Source: CALCNS01 sp964425745
GTDB taxonomy: Bacteria; Bacillota; JAAYKD01
Reading direction: 5' to 3'
Assembly: GCA_964425745.1 (NCBI GenBank)
Contig: CAYRNW010000026.1
Span: forward strand, 1-36,199
Length of the DNA stretch: 36,199 nucleotides
Positions 14,980 to 22,776 of the stretch are shown one piece after another. The translations under genes were made by a program, and so were the position numbers. Position 1 is the first letter of the stretch, and every line of letters starts with the position of its first letter. The notes under the pieces were generated by a model that was given only the letters and a program-made list of their open reading frames with translations, did not search any database and had not been told where the DNA came from.

Positions 14980-16071
14980 TTAAGCGTTCGCCACCACTGC
15001 AGCGTTGTATTCTTGGGTTAAGGTGTCCATCAGTTCTTGCACCGAGATGATTCTGTCGGCTCGGTAGGCATTGGCACCGGCAAAGGCAAAACCGTGCTCC
15101 AGCCTACCACGCTTGGCGTTCATCAGTGCCAAGGTAATGCAGTAGGGGCTGGAATCTTCTTTGCACGTAATAATGCAATGGTAAGGACAAACATACGGCC
15201 GCTTGTTGCCCGCATTGACGTCACGCACGAAATCGTTGAGAATCGCTCGCCCTGGCATTCCCACCGGGCTTTTGATAATCACAATATCTTCTTTGGCACA
15301 ATCAATGTAGGTTTGCTTGAAGGCATCGGAGGCGTCGCATTCGAACGTCGTCACAAAACGAGTTGCCATTTGCACCCCAGATGCACCGAGTTGGAGCAAT
15401 TTGTAAATATCGGCTCCGGTATACACGCCACCCCCGGCTATGACGGGAATTGCTTTTCCGGCCCGCTCTTCGATCTTTTTAACTTCCTCAACCACATCCA
15501 CCACGATTTTCTCCAATTGGTAATCCGGATGGTCGAGCTGCTCCACGTTAAACCCCAAATGCCCGCCTGCCAGGGGCCCTTCAACCACAAAGGCATCGGG
15601 GGCGTATTGGTATTTATCGAGCCAGCGTTTCGCAATTAAGGCAGCGGCCTTCGCCGAAGAAACAATGGGAACCAATTTCGTTTTGGATCCCGGTGTTAGA
15701 TGAGAGGGTAGGGTCAGCGGAATTCCGGCGCCCACAAAGATGATATCGATTTTTTCTTCGATGACCGTATTGACGATATCGCCAAAATGATTCATGGCCA
15801 CCATGATATTGACACCTAAAATCCCCTTCGTCATACTTCGCGCTTTTTGGATTTCAGCTCGTAAAGCACGCAAGTTCGCTTCGAGAAAATTGCTGGTATA
15901 ATCTTTTTCCATCATGCCAATACCGGCAGCCGAGAGGACACCAATCCCTCCAGCGTTGGCTACAGCGGCAGCCAGTCCACTTAAAGAGATGCCAATGCCC
16001 ATTCCGCCTTGCACAATGGGTAGTTTTGACGTTAAATTTCCTATGGTTAATCCTTTACCGTTCCAAAGCAT
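14980..16071 (-). CDS. Nitronate monooxygenase (2-nitropropane dioxygenase family)
   Basis: A 363-residue FMN-dependent TIM-barrel enzyme of the nitronate monooxygenase/FabK superfamily. Visible motifs are PIVQGGMGIGIS near the N-terminus, AGGHLGF with the likely catalytic His, and the FMN phosphate-binding segments VIAGGGVYTG and GASGVQMATRF. The C-terminal region adds C-PYH-C-IIT-C and a nearby fourth Cys (PYC), a cluster seen in clostridial members and possibly metal-binding. It may detoxify nitronates or act as an enoyl-ACP reductase; motifs favour the first. The start ATG has AAAGGAG upstream, with a promoter at 16155-16183. Confidence 0.88.
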   Translation of the reverse strand: MLWNGKGLTIGNLTSKLPIVQGGMGIGISLSGLAAAVANAGGIGVLSAAGIGMMEKDYTSNFLEANLRALRAEIQKARSMTKGILGVNIMVAMNHFGDIVNTVIEEKIDIIFVGAGIPLTLPSHLTPGSKTKLVPIVSSAKAAALIAKRWLDKYQYAPDAFVVEGPLAGGHLGFNVEQLDHPDYQLEKIVVDVVEEVKKIEERAGKAIPVIAGGGVYTGADIYKLLQLGASGVQMATRFVTTFECDASDAFKQTYIDCAKEDIVIIKSPVGMPGRAILNDFVRDVNAGNKRPYVCPYHCIITCKEDSSPYCITLALMNAKRGRLEHGFAFAGANAYRADRIISVQELMDTLTQEYNAAVVANA

Positions 16072-16154
16072 ATTGTCAAACTCCTTTGATGATTCTACTA
16101 CAGGGGAATAGCCCTAATAATTCGATGAAACAGGGTTTTGCTCCTTCTTCTTGC

Positions 16155-16183
16155 TCGATATTCTTGACCAATGCCCTTGTCAA
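16155..16183 (-). promoter_or_regulatory. Promoter of nitronate monooxygenase gene
   Basis: On the minus strand, a consensus TTGACA (16178-16183) is 17 bp from TATCGA (16155-16160). Confidence 0.5.
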
Positions 16184-16208
16184 GGGGATGGCGAACCGCT
16201 GCCGAGAA

Positions 16209-16245
16209 CAAAAAAGGACAGCAGCGTCGCTACTATCCCTTTTTC
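16209..16245 (-). terminator. Terminator of oadB-oadG-like operon
   Basis: A stem of 16 pairs including wobbles (16210-16225 with 16229-16244) has an A-run on one side and a T-run on the other, so it can work on both strands. It follows the small gamma-subunit-like gene. Confidence 0.7.
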
Positions 16246-16267
16246 ATGGGTTCCATGGTTTGTTTTT

Positions 16268-16411
16268 TTAATTGGATTGCTCCGCTGTCCATTTGCTGAG
16301 CCCTAAAACGATGAGCATGATCAGGATGATGCCAATAAAGATTCCTGCCATGCCTTGGCCCATGAGAATCAAGGATTTGGTCAAATCAATCATTGTTTGT
16401 TCGCCAAACAT
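16268..16411 (-). CDS. Small sodium-pump decarboxylase gamma-like subunit
   Basis: A 47-residue protein with one hydrophobic segment (about residues 18-40, MAGIFIGIILIMLIVLGLSKW) after a short N-terminal helix. This is the form of the gamma subunit (OadG-like) of sodium-translocating decarboxylases, which anchors the complex. AAGGAG precedes the ATG at the usual distance. It lies 27 bp after the beta-subunit gene, in the same direction and before the terminator. The usual C-terminal extension of longer gamma subunits is missing, so the assignment rests on position and on the membrane helix. Confidence 0.72.
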   Translation of the reverse strand: MFGEQTMIDLTKSLILMGQGMAGIFIGIILIMLIVLGLSKWTAEQSN

Positions 16412-16438
16412 GTGAATCACTCCTTATGGTTTGCTCGC

Positions 16439-17575
16439 TTACAGCATGAGGGGAACTAAATAGAGGATCATCCCACCGGCTAAAACGCTGGCGATTTGTC
16501 CGGCAACGTTGGCTCCGGCTGCGTGCATGAGTAGGTGGTTTTGGTTATCTTCTTTCAAGGCCATTTTGGCGACGACTCGGGCTGACATGGGGAATGCGGA
16601 AATGCCGGCAGCCCCGATCATCGGGTTGAATTTTTCTTTGACAAACAAGTTGAGGAACTTGGCGAAAAGGACGCCGGCGATGGTATCGAAGACGAAAGCG
16701 ACCAAGCCAAGCGCCATAATTAAAAGGGTGTCAACCGAGACAAAGCGTTCGGCGACCATACTAAAGGAAATTGTAATGCCCAAAAGTAGGGTGATTAAGT
16801 TGGCCAAAGCATTTTGAGCGGTTTCAGACAAGCGGTTCAAGACACCACATTCGCGGATTAGGTTGCCGAACATCAGGAAGCCGACCAAAGAGACCGACAT
16901 AGGGGCGATGAAACCGGCGACTAAAGTGACAGCGATGGGGAAGATGATGCGGGTTTTGCGGCTGACGCTGGCCGGGTTATATGACATGCGGATTTGACGT
17001 TCGCGTTTGCTGGTGACCAAGCGGATGGCAAAGGGTTGAATGATCGGCACCAGCGCCATGTAAGAGTAGGCAGCCACCGCAATCGGGCCGATATACGCTG
17101 ATTTTAAGACTTGTGAGACCAAAATCGAGGTAGGTCCGTCGGCGGCACCGATGATGCCAATGGCAGCAGCGTCTTTTAAGCCAAAGCCCAGCAAGACTGC
17201 AAACGTAATGGTAATGAAAATACCAAATTGTGCGGCGGCCCCGAAGAGCAACAAGCGGGGATTCGAGAGTAGAGGGCCAAAGTCGATCATGGCTCCGATA
17301 CCGATAAACAATAGCAGCGGCAATGCTTCAGAAGCTTCAATCAGGCTTTCGAAGAGCCATTGGATGATTCCGTGGCTTTCGCCGATGCCTGGGATCACCT
17401 GATTCAAGACTCCGGAGAAGGGTAAGTTGACCAAAATAGCACCGAAGCCCATGGGCAAGAGCAACGACGGTTCGTAGTCTTTTGCAATGGCCAGGTAGAT
17501 CAAGATCCCTCCAACCACATACATGACGATTTGTTGCCAGGTGAGGGCTAAAATACTGTTCAGTAAAAAGTCCAT
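16439..17575 (-). CDS. Sodium-pump decarboxylase beta subunit (OadB/MmdB-like)
   Basis: A 378-residue polytopic membrane protein matching the beta subunit of oxaloacetate, methylmalonyl-CoA or glutaconyl-CoA decarboxylases, which couples biotin decarboxylation to sodium export. The hallmark GIIGAADGPTSILVS, carrying the sodium-site Asp, lies in a membrane re-entrant region; about ten hydrophobic segments are visible. ATG 17575 with GAGAGGAG upstream begins the homology. The open frame continues 93 codons further upstream, but that part crosses the promoter. No carboxyltransferase (alpha) or biotin carrier gene is nearby, so the substrate cannot be told. The partner subunits must be encoded elsewhere, or the protein works in another complex. 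Confidence 0.92.
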   Translation of the reverse strand: MDFLLNSILALTWQQIVMYVVGGILIYLAIAKDYEPSLLLPMGFGAILVNLPFSGVLNQVIPGIGESHGIIQWLFESLIEASEALPLLLFIGIGAMIDFGPLLSNPRLLLFGAAAQFGIFITITFAVLLGFGLKDAAAIGIIGAADGPTSILVSQVLKSAYIGPIAVAAYSYMALVPIIQPFAIRLVTSKRERQIRMSYNPASVSRKTRIIFPIAVTLVAGFIAPMSVSLVGFLMFGNLIRECGVLNRLSETAQNALANLITLLLGITISFSMVAERFVSVDTLLIMALGLVAFVFDTIAGVLFAKFLNLFVKEKFNPMIGAAGISAFPMSARVVAKMALKEDNQNHLLMHAAGANVAGQIASVLAGGMILYLVPLML

Positions 17576-17618
17576 GCGGGAAACTCCTCTCGTGTCAAGG
17601 TTGTAAATTGCTTCCTTT

Positions 17619-17647
17619 ATTCTACCATAATCCGACGAAAAACACAA
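17619..17647 (-). promoter_or_regulatory. Promoter of oadB-oadG-like operon
   Basis: On the minus strand, TTGTGT (17642-17647) is 17 bp from TAGAAT (17619-17624), about 40 bases upstream of the start codon. The remaining 200 bases up to the yeiH-like leader show no other clear element. Confidence 0.6.
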
Positions 17648-17846
17648 TTGAGCGATTGGTGAATTTGGGGGAGAACCTTGACTTTTCATGCTCATTCTTT
17701 TGATTAGGCATAAAACTGTCTGGTAAGGGTTCGTTTCAGAGAAATAATCTACAAATCCCACGGATTGAATCAAAATCAAATATAAGAACCGACTGGTAAA
17801 TACCAATGCTATGAGAAGGAGACTTCTACGCAAAAAGGGAATAAGT

Positions 17847-17888
17847 ATGAACAAGTTTATTGCCCAAATGGGGGGAACAGCCGGCTAA
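17847..17888 (+). other. Possible 13-codon leader ORF
   Basis: ATG AAC AAG ... TAA encodes MNKFIAQMGGTAG and ends 34 bases before the transporter start. A weak GGGA lies upstream. It could be a leader peptide or chance. Confidence 0.25.
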
Positions 17889-17922
17889 ATGTCCGGAAAT
17901 AACATACTGAAGGTGGAAAATC

Positions 17923-18939
17923 ATGATTATTGGTCTCTTGATTTGTGTTGTGGTAGCAGTACTCTCAACCTGGCTCGCCGGGTTTCAGCATTACGTTGGA
18001 GCGCCGATGTTGGGGCTCTTGTTGGGTATCATCATCTCCAATCTTTGGCCGGTGTCGAAAGAAATCCAAAAGGGAACCAAGTATGCCTCGGGAACGCTGT
18101 TGAAATTCGGAATCATCTTAGCCGGTGGGACCTTGAGTTTTGCTTCTATTATGGGAAGTGGTGTGCAGGCGCTTCCCCTGATTACCTTCAATATTGTATT
18201 GTCGATATCAGCGGCGTTGTTCTATGGTAAGCGCTTGAAGACTTCGACCAATACCGGGGTTTTGGTGGGAGGTGGCACCGCTATTTGTGGGGGAACCGCC
18301 ATCGCTACCCTGACTTCCATTATTAAGGCGAAGGAAGAGGAGTTTGCCTACGCCATGGCTGCCATCTTTTTCTTCGATATTTTCGCTGCCATGATGTGGC
18401 CATATGCGGCTGTTGCCCTGAAATTGAGCGTTGAACAATTTGGATATTTGGGCGGGTTAGCGATTAGTGACACCGCCAGCGTGACCGCGGCTGGAGTGAC
18501 TTACGACGGCCTCGTGCAAGGCGCGGTGGGGTTAGCCGGTATGACCGGCGGACAATTAGCGGTAATCGTCAAATTAGTGCGCACCACCATGCTCATCTTT
18601 GTGGCGATGGGAGGCGTGGTCTGGATGTTGCGCCGCACCGATTTAGAAGAAAGCTGCAATTTGTCAATGAAGGACCAAGTGCTGAAGTGCTTCCCGTATT
18701 TCGTTTTGGGCTTCCTGGCACTGGCGTTAGCCAAGACTTTTGGCCTGATTCCGGCCTCTATTGCTCCTTGGCTGAGCAAAGGCAATAAGTTTTTTATCAC
18801 TATGGCCTTGGTAGGCGTAGGCTACAAGATTAAGTTGAAGGATATTATCAGCAAAGGGTTGAAACCCATCTTATTAGGCGGGTTAACCTGGCTGACAGTA
18901 GCGGCATCAACCTTGATTTACACCCTACTGTTCGTGTAA
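17923..18939 (+). CDS. YeiH/UPF0324 family putative transporter
   Basis: A 338-residue membrane protein of the YeiH (UPF0324) family, sometimes called putative sulfate exporters. About ten hydrophobic segments are visible. Family-typical parts are the N-terminal GAPMLGLLLGIIISN, the Gly-rich GVLVGGGTAICGGTAIAT in the first half, and SDTASVTAAG in the second half. Function is known only by family name and genetic hints; substrate is uncertain. GAAGGTGG lies seven bases before the ATG. It appears monocistronic and ends at a strong terminator. Confidence 0.9.
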   Translation: MIIGLLICVVVAVLSTWLAGFQHYVGAPMLGLLLGIIISNLWPVSKEIQKGTKYASGTLLKFGIILAGGTLSFASIMGSGVQALPLITFNIVLSISAALFYGKRLKTSTNTGVLVGGGTAICGGTAIATLTSIIKAKEEEFAYAMAAIFFFDIFAAMMWPYAAVALKLSVEQFGYLGGLAISDTASVTAAGVTYDGLVQGAVGLAGMTGGQLAVIVKLVRTTMLIFVAMGGVVWMLRRTDLEESCNLSMKDQVLKCFPYFVLGFLALALAKTFGLIPASIAPWLSKGNKFFITMALVGVGYKIKLKDIISKGLKPILLGGLTWLTVAASTLIYTLLFV

Positions 18940-18949
18940 CAAAACAGCA

Positions 18950-18984
18950 ACCGCCTATGAGCAATGCTCGTAGGCGGTTTTTTT
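18950..18984 (+). terminator. Terminator of yeiH-like gene
   Basis: A 13-bp stem (18950-18962 with 18966-18978) has a 3-base loop and a seven-T run. It is a textbook rho-independent terminator. Confidence 0.92.
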
Positions 18985-18990
18985 CGCACT

Positions 18991-19037
18991 TGGGGTCAGA
19001 CCCCACTGCGAAATATTTAACAGAGGGGTCAGACCCC
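18991..19037. repeat. REP-like pair, GGGGTCAGACCCC family
   Basis: Two direct copies of GGGGTCAGACCCC (18992-19004 and 19025-19037) are separated by CTGCGAAATATTT-type sequence, the same tail as in the other members. Confidence 0.8.
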
Positions 19038-19062
19038 ACCTTAAAAAAAAGGAGGAGAAGGT

Positions 19063-19491
19063 ATGAGGATTTTAGTGATTGACGGTCAAGGGGGAAAATT
19101 GGGGGCACTTTTGGTGGAGCAATTGCGCCAGCGCTTATCCGAAGCAGAAGTGATTGCGGTAGGCAGTAACAGTATTGCTACGTCCGCCATGTTACGTGCC
19201 GGAGCGCAAAGCGGGGCAACCGGAGAAAACCCGGTGGTCCATTTAAGCCCGAGCACCGACCTGATTATGGGCCCCAGCGGCATTATCATGGCCAATTCAC
19301 TGTTGGGGGAAATCACCCCGGCCATGGCGGTGGCGATTGGCAGTGCCAAAGCCATGAAGATTTTGATTCCACTGAACAAATGTTGCCATCATTTTGTGGG
19401 CGTGCAAGAGCTGAGCATGTCGGAAAGCGTGCGTCTTGCCGTCGATGCAGCGGTTAAATTTGCCCAAGAGCCACAACACTTTTGCCCCTAA
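19063..19491 (+). CDS. DUF3842 family protein
   Basis: A 142-residue protein that I place in DUF3842. It begins with a Rossmann-like phosphate loop, ILVIDGQGGKLGALLVEQL, suggesting nucleotide or dinucleotide binding. Other segments are SNSIATSAMLRAGA, the Gly-rich IMGPSGIIMANSLLGEITPAMA, and a C-terminal NKCCHHFVGV. The function of the family is unknown. GGAGG is well placed before the ATG. It lies 83 bp upstream of the peptidoglycan recycling operon in the same direction; whether it is cotranscribed is unclear. Confidence 0.82.
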   Translation: MRILVIDGQGGKLGALLVEQLRQRLSEAEVIAVGSNSIATSAMLRAGAQSGATGENPVVHLSPSTDLIMGPSGIIMANSLLGEITPAMAVAIGSAKAMKILIPLNKCCHHFVGVQELSMSESVRLAVDAAVKFAQEPQHFCP

Positions 19492-19574
19492 AACTACGCG
19501 TCCCGAAAGGAAAACGCCCCACCTTTTACGAAAATATACATAGAACTTTCAAATAAATGACGAGGAGTGATCCC

Positions 19575-20969
19575 ATGCAACTGAATCCACAACACATCCA
19601 AGAACTGGAACAACGCATTCGAGAATATATGGATGGCTACCAGGGCCAAGGAGTCGCCGTTTCCATTGTCAACAGCAAAGGCGAGCCGCAATATCGTCAA
19701 TTTTTCGGTTTTCGCGATGTGGAGCAGAAGAAACCTTTGAATGCCGACACCCTCTTTGGCTTGGCTTCGATCACCAAATCCTTCACCGCGCTCGCAACCA
19801 TGCAGTTGGTAGAGCAGGGGATTTTGGACTTGGACGCCCCCGTTAACCGTTATCTACCCGATTTTGTATATCCCAATCGTCATATGCCGCGCTTGTGGAA
19901 TTTGCTTTGTCACAGCGCCGGTTTTCCACCCCAACCTCGCTTGCTGATCAGCAAAATCGCACCCGAACTGGAAATACCAGAAGCCGAGCGTGAAGACTAC
20001 GCCTATTCCGTAACCATCGCCACAGAAGGTGCCAAGCGCTTACTGAAACGATTAGGCGAAATCCCGGTCTTTTTAGGGGAAGCCGGCGAATATTTGAGCT
20101 ATTCCAATGACTGTTTTGCCATGTTGTCTGAAATCATCCGCCTCTACGGTGGCGAAGAAACCTACTCCGCCTATGTGGAAAAACACATCATTGCTCCCTT
20201 GCAAATGCAACGTACCACCTTCAGCTTTAAAAAACCGCTCGAAGATGACAACGCCAACACCCTATATTCTCCTACCAAAGAGGGAGTCAAGTCAACCCAC
20301 GACTGGCTGGACAACCAATTCATGATGATGGGCGGCGGCTCCTTAAAATCGACCCTCGCCGATATGGAACGCTACGTCACCATGTGGTTGAACAACGGAC
20401 GCTACCAGGGTGGCCGCCTCTTGAGCTACACCGGAATTCGCAAAATGCAAAAATACCATATGCCCTACAGCCACCAGGTTGGTTATGGCTTCGGCTTACA
20501 AACCTTCAATATGGATGACATCACTGTGGCCGGTCACGGGGGCAGTCTCACCGGCGTCGCCACCAACATCCTTTGGTCGCATGATTTGGGCTTAGGAGTC
20601 GTCGTGTTAAGCAACACCTCCGGCATGCCGGTCGCTTCCATTGCCAAGGCGATGATCAAGCTCTGCAATGGCCACAGCCCCTTGGAACCCATCCATACCT
20701 TCAAAGATGTTGCTTGGACCGATCAACAAAAACAAGCCGCTTGTGGCACCTTTGTTTCCGGTGAAGGCGGTGTCTTCGTCGTCAGCTTAAAAGAAGGCGA
20801 GCTTTGGTTCTCAGCAGCCGGGGAACAGATGGCTTTGCGCACCGTGCTTCCTACCTTAGCCCTGGCACCCACCAAAATGGTGCCCAGCGAAGTGCGTTTC
20901 CATGCGCGCGAAGACGGTAGCGTTTGGGCGATTGGTTTTGGCGGCAGAATCGTATTACGCAAGGAGTGA
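19575..20969 (+). CDS. Serine hydrolase (beta-lactamase/PBP class C family), first
   Basis: A 464-residue serine hydrolase of the class C beta-lactamase and penicillin-binding fold. The nucleophile motif SITK lies in LASITKSFTA, the second motif is YSN (EYLSYSNDCFA) and the KTG-equivalent is HGG (AGHGGSLTG). About 100 extra residues at the C-terminus (GTFVSGEGGVFVVSLKEGELWF) form a beta-rich accessory domain. No signal peptide is visible, so it probably acts in the cytoplasm. In B. subtilis a related protein, AmiE/YbbE in the murQ operon, removes peptides from MurNAc; the same role is inferred here from context. ATG 19575 has GAGGAGTG upstream; ATG 19557 does not. Confidence 0.88.
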   Translation: MQLNPQHIQELEQRIREYMDGYQGQGVAVSIVNSKGEPQYRQFFGFRDVEQKKPLNADTLFGLASITKSFTALATMQLVEQGILDLDAPVNRYLPDFVYPNRHMPRLWNLLCHSAGFPPQPRLLISKIAPELEIPEAEREDYAYSVTIATEGAKRLLKRLGEIPVFLGEAGEYLSYSNDCFAMLSEIIRLYGGEETYSAYVEKHIIAPLQMQRTTFSFKKPLEDDNANTLYSPTKEGVKSTHDWLDNQFMMMGGGSLKSTLADMERYVTMWLNNGRYQGGRLLSYTGIRKMQKYHMPYSHQVGYGFGLQTFNMDDITVAGHGGSLTGVATNILWSHDLGLGVVVLSNTSGMPVASIAKAMIKLCNGHSPLEPIHTFKDVAWTDQQKQAACGTFVSGEGGVFVVSLKEGELWFSAAGEQMALRTVLPTLALAPTKMVPSEVRFHAREDGSVWAIGFGGRIVLRKE

Positions 20970-20975
20970 TCTCAT

Positions 20976-21959
20976 ATGGCAGAACGATATTTATTAGGAA
21001 TCGATGGCGGCGGTACACGCACCAGAGCCGTCTTAGCAACCACGGGCGGAAAAGTCCTGGGCTACGGCGAAGGCGGTTCGGGTAATTATCGCATTGCCGG
21101 GCTTCACATTGCCAAAGAATCGCTGCGTGCGGCCATAAACGGGGCATTCGCAGCAGCAAACTTATCGGTCCAAGATGTTGAAGTGGGCTACTTTGGCTTG
21201 GCCGGCGTGGGGCGTGAAGACGATCGCCAGACCATGCGCCAGGCACTGGCAGAGTTTGCACCTGCGTATCGAACCCTGATTTTAGAAAATGATGGCATCA
21301 TCGCCATGACTGGTGCAACCGTAGCTCAACCGGGCGTGGTTATTATCAGTGGCACCGGCTCAATGATCTACGGACGTAATAAAGAGAACCAGACTGCACG
21401 GTCTGGGGGCTGGGGTCCCCTCATCGGTGACGAAGGGGGCGGCTACGATATCGGTCGCAAAGCCCTCATGGCTGTGATGCGCGAAGCCGATGGTCGCGGT
21501 CCAAAGACCCTGCTCACCGAAAGTATTTTCGCCGAATGGGGCGTTGAGCATCATCAACAATTGGCTTCCAAAGCGTATCGAGAAGATACGCAACGGCCTC
21601 ATATTGCAGCCCTGTCGATTTTAGTCAAACGCGCAGCGGCTTTAGGCGATGAAGTAGCGCTTGCCATTTTAGAAGAAGCCACCCGCGAACTGGCCTTGGC
21701 AGCTAATGCCGTGATTCGCACGTTAAAGATGCAAGACGATCATTTTCCAGTGGCTCTGGTGGGAGGCGGCTTTAGTCAAGACACCTCCTGGACCCTTGGT
21801 TTAGAAGAATTAATCCAAAAAGTAGCCCCAGGTGCCTATGTAGGCGCACCAACCTATCATCCGGTGATTGGAGCGCTACTTTCGGCCTTACAAGAATTTC
21901 ATGGCCGCTTACCGGAAGAGGTCTTAGAAGAATTGCATCGGTCTGTTTATGGAAGTTAA
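20976..21959 (+). CDS. BadF/BcrA-type ATPase, likely N-acetyl-hexosamine kinase
   Basis: A 327-residue member of the BadF/BadG/BcrA/BcrD ATPase family, which includes GlcNAc and MurNAc kinases. The ASKHA-fold phosphate loops are visible: LLGIDGGGTRTRAVL at the N-terminus, ISGTGSMIYG and GWGPLIGDEGGGYDIGRKAL in the middle, and the adenosine motif ALVGGGF near residue 265. No radical-enzyme Cys motifs are present, which argues against a dehydratase activator. In a murQ operon it most likely phosphorylates a cell-wall amino sugar. AAGGAG lies ten bases before the ATG, overlapping the previous stop, and its 3' end overlaps murQ by 11 bases. Confidence 0.9.
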   Translation: MAERYLLGIDGGGTRTRAVLATTGGKVLGYGEGGSGNYRIAGLHIAKESLRAAINGAFAAANLSVQDVEVGYFGLAGVGREDDRQTMRQALAEFAPAYRTLILENDGIIAMTGATVAQPGVVIISGTGSMIYGRNKENQTARSGGWGPLIGDEGGGYDIGRKALMAVMREADGRGPKTLLTESIFAEWGVEHHQQLASKAYREDTQRPHIAALSILVKRAAALGDEVALAILEEATRELALAANAVIRTLKMQDDHFPVALVGGGFSQDTSWTLGLEELIQKVAPGAYVGAPTYHPVIGALLSALQEFHGRLPEEVLEELHRSVYGS

Positions 21960-22776
21960 ACTACCAATCACCGAGCAGCGCAACCCCAAATCAATGCAGA
22001 TTGACCGCATGTCGGCCTTAGAAATCGTGCAACTGATGAACCAAGAAGAGCGACACGTTCAAGAAGCGGTGGCTAGCCAATTGCCGGTCATTGTGCAAGT
22101 GATTGAACGCATCACACAAGCATTCTCTCAAGGGGGTAGACTCTTTTATTTCGGAGCCGGCACCAGTGGGCGCTTGGGGGTGCTCGATGCCTCAGAATGC
22201 CCACCCACCTTTGGAGTTCCTCCAGAACAGGTGCAAGGAGTGATTGCCGGCGGGGACCGCGCCTTGCGTTCGGCTGTGGAATCGGCGGAAGATGACCCAG
22301 AGTTGGGTCGAGCCGATGTTCAAAGTAGAAGGATCGATACCGCCGATGTCGTGGTGGGCTTAGCCGCTTCCGGCAGAACCCCCTATGTACGCGGGGTTTT
22401 AGAAGAGGCGAAAGCGCGAGGAGCCACGACGGTCTTGATTTGTTGCAATCCGGAGGCGCCGCTCATTCCGCAGGTAAATTTCGCCATTGTTCCGGTGGTA
22501 GGACCCGAAATTTTGACGGGGTCCAGCCGCTTAAAAGCCGGGTCCGCTCAAAAACAAGTCTTAAACATGCTTACTACTGCCGCATTTGTATTGCAGGGCA
22601 AAGTCTACTCCAATCTCATGGTCGATCTGCGCCCCACCAATCAAAAACTCGTAGACCGGGCAGTTCGAATGACGATGTTAGCTACCAACTCAACCCGCGA
22701 AGTTGCACAAGCAGCATTGGAGAAAGCCCAGTGGAACGTGCGTCTCGCCATTGAACATCTTGTGGAAAGGTCGTGA
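21949..22776 (+). CDS. murQ: N-acetylmuramic acid 6-phosphate etherase
   Basis: MurQ cleaves the lactyl ether of MurNAc 6-phosphate to give GlcNAc 6-phosphate and D-lactate, in the cytoplasm, during cell-wall recycling. The 275-residue sequence has the SIS-domain core FGAGTSGRLGVLDASECPPTFG and the segment AVESAEDD, the two places that hold the catalytic Glu residues, then VGLAASGRTPYV and SSRLKAGSAQKQVLNML. It is slightly shorter than typical MurQ (about 300 residues), lacking part of the C-terminal helical region. It overlaps the kinase gene by 11 bases and the next gene by four. Confidence 0.96.
   Translation: MEVKLPITEQRNPKSMQIDRMSALEIVQLMNQEERHVQEAVASQLPVIVQVIERITQAFSQGGRLFYFGAGTSGRLGVLDASECPPTFGVPPEQVQGVIAGGDRALRSAVESAEDDPELGRADVQSRRIDTADVVVGLAASGRTPYVRGVLEEAKARGATTVLICCNPEAPLIPQVNFAIVPVVGPEILTGSSRLKAGSAQKQVLNMLTTAAFVLQGKVYSNLMVDLRPTNQKLVDRAVRMTMLATNSTREVAQAALEKAQWNVRLAIEHLVERS

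Noticed and set aside
15037..15639. 200-codon open frame antisense to nitronate monooxygenase
   Set aside because: No ribosome site or recognisable motif; the minus strand encodes clear FMN-enzyme motifs over the same bases.
17576..17854. 93-codon N-terminal extension of the OadB-like protein
   Set aside because: It crosses a good promoter, lacks homology to beta subunits, and the ATG at 17575 has a clear ribosome site.
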